A stretch of DNA of 64,000 bases, taken from contig CALKLO010000011.1 in NCBI GenBank assembly GCA_937991945.1, positions 1-64,000 on the forward strand. Reading direction: 5' to 3'. Below, in pieces: positions 45,096 through 53,515 of this stretch. The notes below the pieces were generated by a model that saw nothing but the letters and a program-made list of their open reading frames with translations, did not search any database and had not been told where the DNA came from. The DNA comes from an uncultured Granulosicoccus sp. Its GTDB lineage: Bacteria; Pseudomonadota; Gammaproteobacteria; Granulosicoccales; Granulosicoccaceae. How positions within the stretch are numbered: position 1 is the stretch's first letter; each line of letters begins with the position of its first letter. The position numbers and the translations under genes were made by a program.

Positions 45096-46139
45096 TTATA
45101 ATACCTGCCAGTAAATGTCGCGAGCCGGATCGAACGGCACTACCCAGTCATCTGCCACTGGAATACGTTCGGGGATTGGAGTTTTAGTTGTTGTCTTTTT
45201 CAGCGTCATGGTCGCGCTGTTTGGCTCAAGTCCATACCACTTAGGGCCATTTAATGAAGCAAAAGCTTCTAGTTTGTCCAAGGCGTTCGCCTCTTCGAAG
45301 ACGCTCGCTAAGCACACCATTGTATTGGCAGCATTAAATACGCCAGCACACCCACAGTCACTCTCCTTAGTGGTGCGCGTATGAGGTGCACTGTCTGTAC
45401 CTAGAAAATACCGAGCATCACCACTACACGCGGCAAGAACCAATGCCTGTCGGTGCTCTTCTCGCTTGGCGATAGGCAGACAATAATAATGAGGTCGTAT
45501 GCCACCCACGAGTAGGTGATTGCGATTAATCATTAAGTGATGAGTGGTAAGCGTTGCGGCCAAATTCTTTTCAGCACTAGCGACATAATCTACACCGTCT
45601 TTCGTGGTCACATGTTCCATGACAATACGCAACTCAGGCAATGCAGTTCGCAGCGGCTCGAGTACCGTCTCAATGAAACGTGCCTCTCGATCAAATATAT
45701 CAATATCGCTATCGGTGACTTCACCGTGCACACACAGCACAACGCCATGCTCAGCCATAGCCGTTAAAACCGGCATAACTTTATCGATGTTTGTCACACC
45801 GGAAGATGAATTGGTCGTCGCACCAGCCGGATACAGCTTTACCGCAACAATAATGCCTTCTTTTGCGGCCTTTACAACATCGTCGGCTTGTGTGGTTTCT
45901 GTTAAATACAACGTCATCAAAGGTTTAAATGCTGTGTTAGAGCCAGTATCGATGAGTGCCTTCTCGATGCGCGCTTTGTAGTCGCGTGCATCGTCGCCGG
46001 TAACAACCGGCGGCACTAAATTAGGCATGATCAAGGCACGGCCAAAGTGTGCTGCAGTACTACCGACCACCGCTGATAGCATATCGCCATCGCGCAGGTG
46101 AAGGTGCCAGTCATCAGGCTGGGTTAGCGTGATTTGCAT
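45096..46139 (-). CDS. pyrC: Dihydroorotase (class II)
   Basis: A zinc amidohydrolase that cyclises carbamoyl-aspartate to dihydroorotate, 347 residues, E. coli-type. The N-terminal metal motif is [13 protein letters not shown]. The carbamylated Lys lies in [14 protein letters not shown], further His ligands in [10 protein letters not shown] and RIVMEHVTT, and the catalytic Asp in [15 protein letters not shown]. It is the first gene of the pyrC-pyrE-M20-antiporter run. The 30 bp to mntR leave little space, so mntR read-through or a promoter within mntR is possible. Confidence 0.96.
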   Translation of the reverse strand: MQITLTQPDDWHLHLRDGDMLSAVVGSTAAHFGRALIMPNLVPPVVTGDDARDYKARIEKALIDTGSNTAFKPLMTLYLTETTQADDVVKAAKEGIIVAVKLYPAGATTNSSSGVTNIDKVMPVLTAMAEHGVVLCVHGEVTDSDIDIFDREARFIETVLEPLRTALPELRIVMEHVTTKDGVDYVASAEKNLAATLTTHHLMINRNHLLVGGIRPHYYCLPIAKREEHRQALVLAACSGDARYFLGTDSAPHTRTTKESDCGCAGVFNAANTMVCLASVFEEANALDKLEAFASLNGPKWYGLEPNSATMTLKKTTTKTPIPERIPVADDWVVPFDPARDIYWQVL

Positions 46140-46169
46140 GAATTGTCTTCGTATGTCAGTTGTGAAAAA

Positions 46170-46622
46170 TTAGCGCGCGTTAATTATGCGCCTAAAAGCA
46201 TCCAGAGTTTCCTCGGATACATGGTGTTCTAGTCCTTCGGAATCTATTTTTGCCGTCGTGTCGCTCACACCAATTTTAAGTAAAAATTGATAAACCACAT
46301 CGTGACGCTCTCGACTCGCGTCTGCCAATTTTTTGCCTTTCTCCGTCAGAAAGATGGACCTATAAGGCTCGCTGGTGACGTAACCCTCACGTTGCAAACG
46401 TGCGACCGTTTTCCCCGCACTGGGCTGAGAAATACCTAAGCGTTCTGCCACCTCTACCAGCCTCGCCTCACCCTGCGAGGTAATCAGATCATCAATAAGC
46501 TCAACATAGTCCTCAGTCGTCTCCATTTGATGGGCCTGGCGGACTACAGCAAACGCTTCTGCCTGAGCATCCGGCTCTTGAAGAGGCCTTTCGGCGGTGC
46601 GTTTTGCAGGATCAACACTCAT
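46170..46622 (-). CDS. mntR: Manganese-responsive DtxR-family regulator MntR
   Basis: A DtxR/MntR-type repressor of 150 residues, close in pattern to enterobacterial MntR. A polar N-terminal tail is followed by the helix-turn-helix (EDYVELIDDLITSQGEARLVEVAERLGIS, QPSAGKTVARLQREGYVT) and the dimerisation/metal domain ending EGLEHHVSEETLDAF. With Mn2+ it should bind operators and repress Mn uptake. It diverges from the metal ABC operon at 46711/46741, whose upstream palindrome is the obvious candidate target. Confidence 0.94.
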   Translation of the reverse strand: MSVDPAKRTAERPLQEPDAQAEAFAVVRQAHQMETTEDYVELIDDLITSQGEARLVEVAERLGISQPSAGKTVARLQREGYVTSEPYRSIFLTEKGKKLADASRERHDVVYQFLLKIGVSDTTAKIDSEGLEHHVSEETLDAFRRIINAR

Positions 46623-46699
46623 GTGCGGGCTTTTCTCTCACGGATGTCTGGAAACAAAAAACAATTATGCCATGATCTTGTTTTTTTATTACAGCTGTA

Positions 46700-46723
46700 T
46701 AAACTAAGCCATGGCTAAATTTA
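46700..46723. promoter_or_regulatory. Putative MntR operator palindrome
   Basis: Half-sites TAAACTAAGCCA (46700-46711) and TGGCTAAATTTA (46712-46723) are reverse complements at 10 of 12 positions. The site lies in the mntR / metal-transport divergent region. It covers the first in-frame ATG (46711) of the binding-protein gene, which argues that translation starts at the ATG at 46741. Assignment to MntR is by position and symmetry; I do not have a proven consensus for this group. Confidence 0.55.
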
Positions 46724-46740
46724 AGACATGGGTGAAAACT

Positions 46741-47664
46741 ATGAACGTCAGAGGCGCGGCTACAGCACTAATGACGGGCATCACGATGGCTATCGCCTTG
46801 ACAGTACCAAACCTGGTTGGTGCCTCAGAAAAATTAGTAGTCGCCACCACATTTACTATTTTGGCTGATATGACCCGCAATGTTGGAGGCAATACCGTCA
46901 CTGTTGTATCGGTCACGAAGCCCGGCGCTGAAATACACAACTACAAACCCACGCCCAAAGACATTGGACGCACTCGTAGCGCAGATCTTGTATTGTGGAA
47001 TGGCTTGAACTTGGAGCTCTGGTTCGAAAAATTCCTCAGTCGGCTAAACGGCGTCCCGCATGTCATCCTGAGTGATGGCGTTAGCCCAATGAGTATTAAC
47101 AACGGCCCATACGATGGTAAACCCAACCCTCATGTTTGGATGAGCCCAACAGATGCACTCACTTACGTCGATAATATTGAAAAAGCCCTGAGCTTGGCTG
47201 ACCCCGACAACGCCAATTTATACGCAAGCAACGCAGCTGCCTATAAAGACGACATCGTTGCGATTGTAGAGCCACTGCGAAAACGTTTGGCTGACATTCC
47301 AAAAGACAAAAGGTGGTTAGTGTCTAGTGAAGGCGCATTTAGCTACCTAGCCCGCGACTTTGATCTTAACGAGTTATATTTATGGCCTATTAATGCCGAC
47401 TCGCAAGGCACACCTAAACAAGTCAAGAACGTCATAGACACCATGCGATCTGAAAACATCCCCGTAATTTTCAGCGAGAGCACGGTGTCACCCAAGCCTG
47501 CGCAACAAGTTGCAAGAGAGACTGGCGCTCACTATGGCGGCGTTTTATACGTCGACTCTCTGAGCAAAGAAGACGGCCCGGTTCCTACCTACCTCGATCT
47601 ATTGAAGGTGACAATAGAGACCCTAATTAAAGGTATAGAAACCGGCATGGAGTTGCAGCGTTGA
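46741..47664 (+). CDS. Manganese/zinc/iron ABC transporter substrate-binding protein (cluster A-I, SitA/MntC-like)
   Basis: The periplasmic metal-binding protein of a cluster A-I (ZnuA/SitA/PsaA) importer. Metal ligands can be assigned: His in [14 protein letters not shown], His in [12 protein letters not shown], Glu in [11 protein letters not shown], Asp in [21 protein letters not shown]. The absence of a His-rich loop favours Mn/Fe over Zn. I take the ATG at 46741, giving the signal peptide [20 protein letters not shown] and a 307-residue precursor. The ATG at 46711 lies inside a palindrome and lacks a ribosome site. Its stop overlaps the ATPase start (TTGA). Confidence 0.9.
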   Translation: MNVRGAATALMTGITMAIALTVPNLVGASEKLVVATTFTILADMTRNVGGNTVTVVSVTKPGAEIHNYKPTPKDIGRTRSADLVLWNGLNLELWFEKFLSRLNGVPHVILSDGVSPMSINNGPYDGKPNPHVWMSPTDALTYVDNIEKALSLADPDNANLYASNAAAYKDDIVAIVEPLRKRLADIPKDKRWLVSSEGAFSYLARDFDLNELYLWPINADSQGTPKQVKNVIDTMRSENIPVIFSESTVSPKPAQQVARETGAHYGGVLYVDSLSKEDGPVPTYLDLLKVTIETLIKGIETGMELQR

Positions 47665-48596
47665 GCACTTCAAAGCATCGCGTAGACAGCGAAGCGCTGT
47701 TTGCAGAACGCAAGCAACTGCGGGAAAAGCAAGCCCTAGAACCCTCTGGCAGTGGAATCAAGGCCGAAGGACTTAGTGTGGTTTATCGAAACGGCAACGT
47801 TGCCTTGTCCGATGCCACGTTTTCGATTCCCACCTCGACAATCTGTGCCTTAGTCGGCATCAACGGATCAGGCAAATCAACGCTATTTAAAGCGATCATG
47901 GGCTTAGTGCCTTTAGCCCGTGGCAGCGTCAACATTCTTGGTCAACCTGCTGGTCGCACCCTTGATCGAAACACCGTGGCTTATGTGCCACAAAACGAAG
48001 AAGTAGACTGGAATTTTCCAGTGCTCGTGGAAGACGTTGTCATGATGGGACGTTACGGACACATGGGTTTTCTCAGGCGCCCTTCTGATATCGATAAGCG
48101 CAAAGTTGATGACGCGCTCGATAGAGTCAACATGCAAGAGTTTCGGCACAGGCAAATAGGTGAGCTGTCTGGTGGTCAGAAAAAACGTGTGTTTTTAGCC
48201 CGCGCCCTCGCCCAAGAAGGTCAGGTCATTTTGTTAGATGAGCCCTTCACAGGTGTTGATGTCACCACCGAAGATGCCATCATTGAACTGCTTAAAAATC
48301 TGCGCGATGAAGGTAGAGTCATGCTCGTCTCGACTCATAATCTTGGCAGTGTCCCGCAGTTTTGCGACCAAGTGGTTCTGGTTAATCGCCGCGTACTGGA
48401 TGCTGGGCCAACAGAGAGCGTTTTTACACAGAAAAATTTAGAACAAGCGTTTGGCGGCACACTTCGATTTCACGTTCTTGGAGGCAACGAGCTGCATGAT
48501 GATGACGATCAACGCCAAGTGACTGTCATCTCTGACGATGAACGTCCTTTCGTTTTGTATGGCGATGGTGAGTCAGAATCAAAAACCCATGATTGA
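47661..48596 (+). CDS. Manganese/iron ABC transporter ATP-binding protein (SitB/MntA-like)
   Basis: The ATPase subunit of the metal importer, 311 residues. Walker A is [16 protein letters not shown], the signature motif is [17 protein letters not shown], and Walker B is [17 protein letters not shown] carries the switch His. It starts at TTG within the TTGA overlap with the binding-protein stop, with GGAG about 8 nt upstream. An N-terminal ~30-residue polar extension and a C-terminal acidic tail ([10 protein letters not shown]) are longer than in typical SitB. Its end overlaps the first permease gene by 8 bp. Confidence 0.93.
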   Translation: MSTSKHRVDSEALFAERKQLREKQALEPSGSGIKAEGLSVVYRNGNVALSDATFSIPTSTICALVGINGSGKSTLFKAIMGLVPLARGSVNILGQPAGRTLDRNTVAYVPQNEEVDWNFPVLVEDVVMMGRYGHMGFLRRPSDIDKRKVDDALDRVNMQEFRHRQIGELSGGQKKRVFLARALAQEGQVILLDEPFTGVDVTTEDAIIELLKNLRDEGRVMLVSTHNLGSVPQFCDQVVLVNRRVLDAGPTESVFTQKNLEQAFGGTLRFHVLGGNELHDDDDQRQVTVISDDERPFVLYGDGESESKTHD

Positions 48597-49467
48597 TTAC
48601 CTGCTAGAACCTTTTGCCTACAGCTACATGGTTAACGCCATATGGTGCAGCGCTTTAGTGGGTATTATCTGCGCCTTTATGAGCAGCTACCTCATGTTAA
48701 AAGGCTGGTCACTGATTGGCGATGCACTGTCACACTCTGTTGTGCCAGGCGTTGCAGGTGCCTACATGCTAGGGCTGCCCTATTCTTTGGGCGCATTCAT
48801 CTCAGGTGGACTAGCAGCGGCTGCCATGCTGTTTATCACTCAACGCTCATCGTTGCGAACAGATGCTGTCATTGGCCTTATATTTACCGGCTTTTTTGGC
48901 CTTGGTTTGTTTATGGCCTCGCTCTCACCCACGTCAGTCAAAATCGATACGATTGTGTTTGGCAACATACTGGCCATCACACCGTTCGATGCCATTCAGT
49001 TAGCCATCATTGGACTCGTAACCTTGGCGTGTCTTCTGGTTTTTTGGAAGGATTTTATGGTGGTGTTTTTCGATGAGACCCATGCTCACTCCATTGGCTT
49101 GAAAGTCAAAACGCTAAAAGTGCTATTTTTCACATTACTCAGCGCCTCCACCGTGGCAGCACTTCAAACTGTTGGCGCGTTTCTGGTTATCGCTATGGTC
49201 GTAACACCAGGCGCCACAGCGTATCTATTAACCGACAGGTTCAGCCGACTTATTGCCATTAGCGTGTCGGTGGGGTTTTTGACCAGTGCTATCGGTGCTT
49301 ACATCAGCTATTTCTTAGATGGTGCGACAGGCGCCGTTATTGTTTTACTACAGACATTCGTGTTTCTGATTGCCTTTGTAGCGGGTCCTAAGCATGGCTT
49401 ACTGGCCAATAAACGCCGAGCAGTCGAACGATTGAACGACCAAGACAAGTATGAGCCTAACTCATGA
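48589..49467 (+). CDS. Manganese/iron ABC transporter permease 1 (SitC-like)
   Basis: A cluster A-I ABC-3 family permease. I use the ATG at 48589 ([15 protein letters not shown]), giving 292 residues, the family norm. An earlier in-frame ATG at 48538 would overlap the ATPase gene by 59 bp. It has about eight helices with the family stretches [29 protein letters not shown] and [25 protein letters not shown]. With the next gene it makes a heterodimeric channel. Confidence 0.92.
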   Translation: MIDYLLEPFAYSYMVNAIWCSALVGIICAFMSSYLMLKGWSLIGDALSHSVVPGVAGAYMLGLPYSLGAFISGGLAAAAMLFITQRSSLRTDAVIGLIFTGFFGLGLFMASLSPTSVKIDTIVFGNILAITPFDAIQLAIIGLVTLACLLVFWKDFMVVFFDETHAHSIGLKVKTLKVLFFTLLSASTVAALQTVGAFLVIAMVVTPGATAYLLTDRFSRLIAISVSVGFLTSAIGAYISYFLDGATGAVIVLLQTFVFLIAFVAGPKHGLLANKRRAVERLNDQDKYEPNS

Positions 49468-50324
49468 GTTGGTTGTATACCTTTTTCGAACCTTACGCGT
49501 TCGACTTCATGCAGCAAGCGCTCATAATATCTTTACTGGTGGCTGTATCTGCATCCGTACTGAGTTGCTTTTTAGTGCTCAAAGGATGGTCGTTGATGGG
49601 CGACGCTATCTCTCATGCGGTACTTCCCGGCATTGTCATTGCCTACATTCTAAACATACCCGTTATTATCGGCGCTTTCGTGACCGGTATGATCTGCGCT
49701 ATATCCACAGGGTATTTCACCAATAACAGTCGACTCAAGGAAGACACCGTTATGGGTGTTGTGTTTAGCGGATTGTTCGCACTCGGTGTTTTTTTATTCA
49801 CTAAAATTCATACCGACCTGCATCTTGATCACGTTTTATTCGGAGACTTACTTGGCGTACGTTGGAGCGACATACTGTTAACAGCCAGCCTTACCGTACC
49901 GGCTTTTTTAATCATTGTTGTTAAACGTCGCGATCTTCTAGTGTTTGCATTTGACCCCCAACACGCAAAAGTTATTGGTCTCAACACCACGGTGCTGCAC
50001 TACGGCTTGCTGAGTATATTGTCCTTGGTCATTGTCGCATCCATAAAAGCGGTGGGCATCATTTTAGTCATCTCGGTACTCATAGCCCCAGGCGCTATCA
50101 GCTATTTATTAACCAATCGTTTCGAACACATGATGTGGTGGTCCATCGGTATTTCTGTCGTCGCCACGTTCTTTGGAATCACCCTGAGTTACCACATTGA
50201 CAGCGCTCCAGCCCCGACCATTGTTGTCCTGCTTAGCATTATTTTCATTTTTGTATTCTTATTTGCCCCCAACCGAGGGCTCCTAAGACGGCGTGTTTAC
50301 AGGGATCCTGAAATATCCGAGTAA
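49464..50324 (+). CDS. Manganese/iron ABC transporter permease 2 (SitD-like)
   Basis: The second ABC-3 family permease, 286 residues, overlapping the first by 4 bp (ATGA). It has about eight helices. LSCFLVLKGWSLMGDAISHAVLPGIV and KAVGIILVISVLIAPGAISYLL parallel the corresponding blocks of permease 1, showing that the pair are paralogues. It completes a four-gene binding-protein/ATPase/two-permease operon of SitABCD architecture. An iron gene with its own Fur-like site follows. Confidence 0.93.
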   Translation: MSWLYTFFEPYAFDFMQQALIISLLVAVSASVLSCFLVLKGWSLMGDAISHAVLPGIVIAYILNIPVIIGAFVTGMICAISTGYFTNNSRLKEDTVMGVVFSGLFALGVFLFTKIHTDLHLDHVLFGDLLGVRWSDILLTASLTVPAFLIIVVKRRDLLVFAFDPQHAKVIGLNTTVLHYGLLSILSLVIVASIKAVGIILVISVLIAPGAISYLLTNRFEHMMWWSIGISVVATFFGITLSYHIDSAPAPTIVVLLSIIFIFVFLFAPNRGLLRRRVYRDPEISE

Positions 50325-50358
50325 TTTAGTCGGGTATATCCTTAGAGTTTGCATGGTT

Positions 50359-50377
50359 GATAATGAGAATGATTCGT
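50359..50377 (+). promoter_or_regulatory. Putative Fur box upstream of the ferric-binding protein gene
   Basis: GATAATGAGAATGATTCGT matches the classical 19-bp Fur consensus (GATAATGATAATCATTATC) at 14 of 19 positions, with the first eight bases identical. It lies 49 bp before the chosen start at 50426. It predicts iron-dependent repression of the ferric uptake genes, separate from the MntR-linked operon upstream. Confidence 0.65.
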
Positions 50378-50425
50378 ATTAGTCTCTGCATTAAGAATTC
50401 ACATACCCCTTCAGGACCCTCCACA

Positions 50426-51460
50426 ATGCAGAACCCGAAAAACTTTGTTGTCAAAACAGCCCTTCTCTTAGCGCTTCCTCTTATGGGCTTAGCCACGCCG
50501 ATGCTAGCTGCTGCCGATGAGGTCAACGTCTACTCCTACCGACAGCAATTTCTTACCGATCCTATATTTGATGCTTTCACGGCTGAAACCGGTATTAAGG
50601 TCAACACGGTATTCGCTAAAAAAGGCCTTATTGAGCGACTTGAAAACGAAGGCATGAACAGCCCAGCCGATTTAGTGTTGGTTACCAATGTCGGAAACCT
50701 GGCCGCAGCCGTTGATGCAGGTGTAACGCAGAGCTTAAAAAATGATGTTCTGGAAGCCAACATTCCGCTCAGCTTTCGTGACACTGATGGCCATTGGTTT
50801 GGACTAACCTCACGAGGTCGCATCATTGTGACCTCTAAAGATCGCGTAGCGGACGGCATTATCAGCAGCTATGCAGACCTTGCTAAGCCTGAGTTAGAAG
50901 GCCGTATATGCACACGCAGCGGCAAGCACTCCTACATGGTTGAACTTATTGCATCCGTCGTAGCTCATGAAGGTGAAGCCGCGGCCTCTGATTGGCTAAC
51001 CGCTGTTAAAGGTAACTTGGCGCGAAAACCCCAAGGCAATGACAGAGCTCAAGTAAAAGCTATTTCTGAGGGTGAGTGCGATGTTGCTATAATCAACACC
51101 TACTACATGGGTGCGATGATGACAAACCCTGACCAACAAGCATGGGCTGATTCCGTTAATGTCATTTTTCCTAATCAATCAGATCGCGGTACCCACATGA
51201 ACATCAGCGGTGTTGTCCTAACCAAAGCCTCACCTAACCGTGACAGTGCGATAAAATTGCTCGAGTACTTGGCCAGTGATAGCGCACAGTCTATGTACGC
51301 GACCAACAACCATGAATACCCAATCAAGGCAGACGTTGCGCCTTCTGATTTGGTAAGTAGCTGGGGTGAGTTCAAGAAAGACACGCTGTCTTTGAATGAG
51401 ATTGCTGCTCACCGTGCACAGGCCAGTCGTCTCGTCGACACCGTAGATTATGACGGCTGA
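50426..51460 (+). CDS. Ferric iron ABC transporter substrate-binding protein (FbpA/FutA-like)
   Basis: A periplasmic Fe(III)-binding protein. The ATG at 50426 gives a clean signal peptide (VVKTALLLALPLMGLATPMLAAADE) and 344 residues. An upstream in-frame ATG at 50357 would place the start next to the Fur box and add a non-signal leader. Family features are VNVYSYRQ at the mature N-terminus, FAKKGLIERLENEG, the conserved LTSRGRIIVTSKDR and NDRAQVKAISEGECDVAIINTYYMG, where the Tyr-Tyr pair coordinates iron. Its 3' end overlaps the permease frame by 11 bp. Confidence 0.92.
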   Translation: MQNPKNFVVKTALLLALPLMGLATPMLAAADEVNVYSYRQQFLTDPIFDAFTAETGIKVNTVFAKKGLIERLENEGMNSPADLVLVTNVGNLAAAVDAGVTQSLKNDVLEANIPLSFRDTDGHWFGLTSRGRIIVTSKDRVADGIISSYADLAKPELEGRICTRSGKHSYMVELIASVVAHEGEAAASDWLTAVKGNLARKPQGNDRAQVKAISEGECDVAIINTYYMGAMMTNPDQQAWADSVNVIFPNQSDRGTHMNISGVVLTKASPNRDSAIKLLEYLASDSAQSMYATNNHEYPIKADVAPSDLVSSWGEFKKDTLSLNEIAAHRAQASRLVDTVDYDG

Positions 51461-53495
51461 TAAGCCTAGCGCACCTCCCAAACCGCAGCTACCCACGTTG
51501 GGTGGTGCGGTTACGGGTAGAGTTAAAGCTACTTGGGGCTCTTCTACGAGCTACCAATCCGCTACCCCCTCCGCCGTCATATGGCCTGGGGGTAGTTTTC
51601 GTTTTAGCGCCAGTAGAATAGCCAGTACGCGCCAGCTCAGAAATACCGCGGTACACCCTACTCTAAATTCAATACCGTTTCCTGAAGTCCAGTATCGTAA
51701 GCATGTACCAGGCGCGCCACGCCGCAGCCGTCACAGCGTACTGACGGATTCACCGGCACGACAAACCTACAAGGAACAACAGCGTCACCGACACCTGTCT
51801 CTGTCCAACGGTATCTGGGCGTCAATACGAGGCTGGCCACTCGTCGCCTTAATCGTCGCGTTCATTGTTTGTTTACCTATCTTTTCAGTGTTGTACTTAG
51901 CACTGAATCCTGAAGAAAATATCTGGCCACATCTGTGGGACACAGTGCTCCTGCGCTATATATCAAACACCCTCATGCTGATGACAGGCGTGGCTGTTGG
52001 CACATTGTGTATAGGCGTTAGCACGGCATGGCTGGTCACACGCTATGAGTTTCCGGGTCGCTCTATTTTTAACTGGGCACTACTACTCCCGTTTGCCGTA
52101 CCTGCATACGTCATCGCCTACATCTATACAGACCTACTCGAATTTGCAGGCCCCGTGCAAAGCGCATTAAGAGCAACATTTGGCTGGAAACTGGCCAATG
52201 AATATTGGTTTCCTAGCATTCGCTCCTTACCCGGAGCCATAACCATGATGGTTCTGGTTTTGTACCCTTATGTGTATCTCTTAGCCAGAGCAGCCTTTCT
52301 AGAACAGTCTGCCTCCGTGTTAGAAGCTGCGAAAATACTGGGTGGCTCCTCGCGTAGCCGTTTTTTTCGCATAGCGTTACCCATGGCTCGTCCAGCCATC
52401 GTCGTCGGTCTTGCTATGGCCTTGATGGAAACATTAAACGACTTTGGAACTGTGGATTACTTTGCGGTACGCACACTGACATCGGGGTTGTACGACGTCT
52501 GGTTAGGAATGAACAACCTAGGCGGTGGTGCACAAATAGCGTCATTATTATTGCTGTTTGTAATGGTGCTTGTGGGCTTAGAAAAAGTCAGCCGACGCCA
52601 CCGAGAACACTACCAACCCACCGCATCACGATTTCGTAAATTGAATCGTCGAAAGCTTGTGGGAAAATCAGCGGCCTTTGCCACGATAAGTTGCTTCTTA
52701 CCGGTACTACTTGGGTTTCTGTTGCCAGCATGGGTGCTGCTCAATTACTCCATACGCTACTTCGAACAATCCTATACCGAAGACTTTCGGCAAATAGCCT
52801 TAAACTCTGTTGGGCTATCCGCCACTGCGGCAGTTGCAGCCGTTAGCGTCGGCATACTACTCAGCTACAGCCAACGCCTCAGGCCCACTCGGTTACTGAA
52901 AACCAGTGTGAATATTTCCAGCCTGGGTTACGCCGTACCGGGTGCTGTTCTAGCGATTGGCGTCATCATCCCATTTGCGGCAATCGACAATGGCATTGAT
53001 GCCTTCATGCGAAGCCAATTCGATATATCCACAGGTCTATTGCTCAGCGGCACTGTCTTCGCTTTAGTGTTTGCCTATACGGTACGTTTTCTAGCCGTGG
53101 CCTACGGTTCCGTGGATGCCAGCATGAAAAAAATCAGCCCTCATATGGATGATGCAGCACGATCTCTAGGGCACTCTTCTTTAACCATATTGTCGCGTAT
53201 TCATTTGCCATTAATGAAAAGTGGCATCTTAACCGCTGCTCTGGTTGTGTTCGTAGACTGCATGAAAGAGCTGCCCGCAACGTTAGTACTTAGGCCATTC
53301 AATTTCGATACGCTGGCCACGCATGTCTATCAATTTGCATCCGATGAGCTTATTGGAGAGGCTGCACTAGGCTCGTTGTTGATCGTTCTTGTCGGTTTGG
53401 TGCCTGTGGTCTTACTCACGGTCAGTATCGATCGCTCACAAGAATTAAAAGCTGCAGGTATTTCAACGGTTGGTACATCTAGCCACGCGACGTAG
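51450..53495 (+). CDS. Ferric iron ABC transporter permease (FbpB-like) with unusual N-terminal extension
   Basis: A fused two-domain iron permease of 681 residues. The first ABC permease module has the EAA-type loop AAKILGGSSRSRFFRIALPMARPAI; the second has AARSLGHSSLTILSRIHLPLMKSGI. About 12 helices start near residue 128 (WPLVALIVAFIVCLPIFSVLYLAL). Relatives usually begin close to that helix. Here ~125 polar, Ser/Arg/Pro/Thr-rich residues precede it. I see no ATG, GTG or TTG in frame between about codon 17 and the first helix, so the extension is either translated or the true start is non-standard. A terminator-like hairpin lies in codons 38-52. No ATPase (FbpC) gene follows. Confidence 0.88.
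   Translation: MTADKPSAPPKPQLPTLGGAVTGRVKATWGSSTSYQSATPSAVIWPGGSFRFSASRIASTRQLRNTAVHPTLNSIPFPEVQYRKHVPGAPRRSRHSVLTDSPARQTYKEQQRHRHLSLSNGIWASIRGWPLVALIVAFIVCLPIFSVLYLALNPEENIWPHLWDTVLLRYISNTLMLMTGVAVGTLCIGVSTAWLVTRYEFPGRSIFNWALLLPFAVPAYVIAYIYTDLLEFAGPVQSALRATFGWKLANEYWFPSIRSLPGAITMMVLVLYPYVYLLARAAFLEQSASVLEAAKILGGSSRSRFFRIALPMARPAIVVGLAMALMETLNDFGTVDYFAVRTLTSGLYDVWLGMNNLGGGAQIASLLLLFVMVLVGLEKVSRRHREHYQPTASRFRKLNRRKLVGKSAAFATISCFLPVLLGFLLPAWVLLNYSIRYFEQSYTEDFRQIALNSVGLSATAAVAAVSVGILLSYSQRLRPTRLLKTSVNISSLGYAVPGAVLAIGVIIPFAAIDNGIDAFMRSQFDISTGLLLSGTVFALVFAYTVRFLAVAYGSVDASMKKISPHMDDAARSLGHSSLTILSRIHLPLMKSGILTAALVVFVDCMKELPATLVLRPFNFDTLATHVYQFASDELIGEAALGSLLIVLVGLVPVVLLTVSIDRSQELKAAGISTVGTSSHAT
51562..51605 (+). 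terminator. Terminator-like hairpin inside the 5' part of the iron permease frame
   Basis: An 8-bp perfect stem CTACCCCC / GGGGGTAG with an 18-nt loop is followed by TTTTCGTTTT, the form of an intrinsic terminator. It lies 102 bp after the binding-protein stop and within the permease reading frame. It would reduce permease mRNA relative to the binding protein, especially when ribosomes are absent. Confidence 0.6.
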
Positions 53496-53496
53496 T

Positions 53497-53514
53497 ATTG
53501 CCGTGTGTGGCAAT
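53497..53514. terminator. Short hairpin between convergent iron permease and DoxX-fusion genes
   Basis: A 6-bp stem ATTGCC / GGCAAT with a 6-nt loop in the 20-bp gap between two convergent stops. There is no T run. A weak candidate. Confidence 0.3.
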
Positions 53515-53515
53515 T

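Noticed and set aside
50357..50425. Upstream ATG extension of the ferric-binding protein gene
   Set aside because: It lies next to the Fur-box-like site and would put non-signal residues before a clean signal peptide that starts at 50426.
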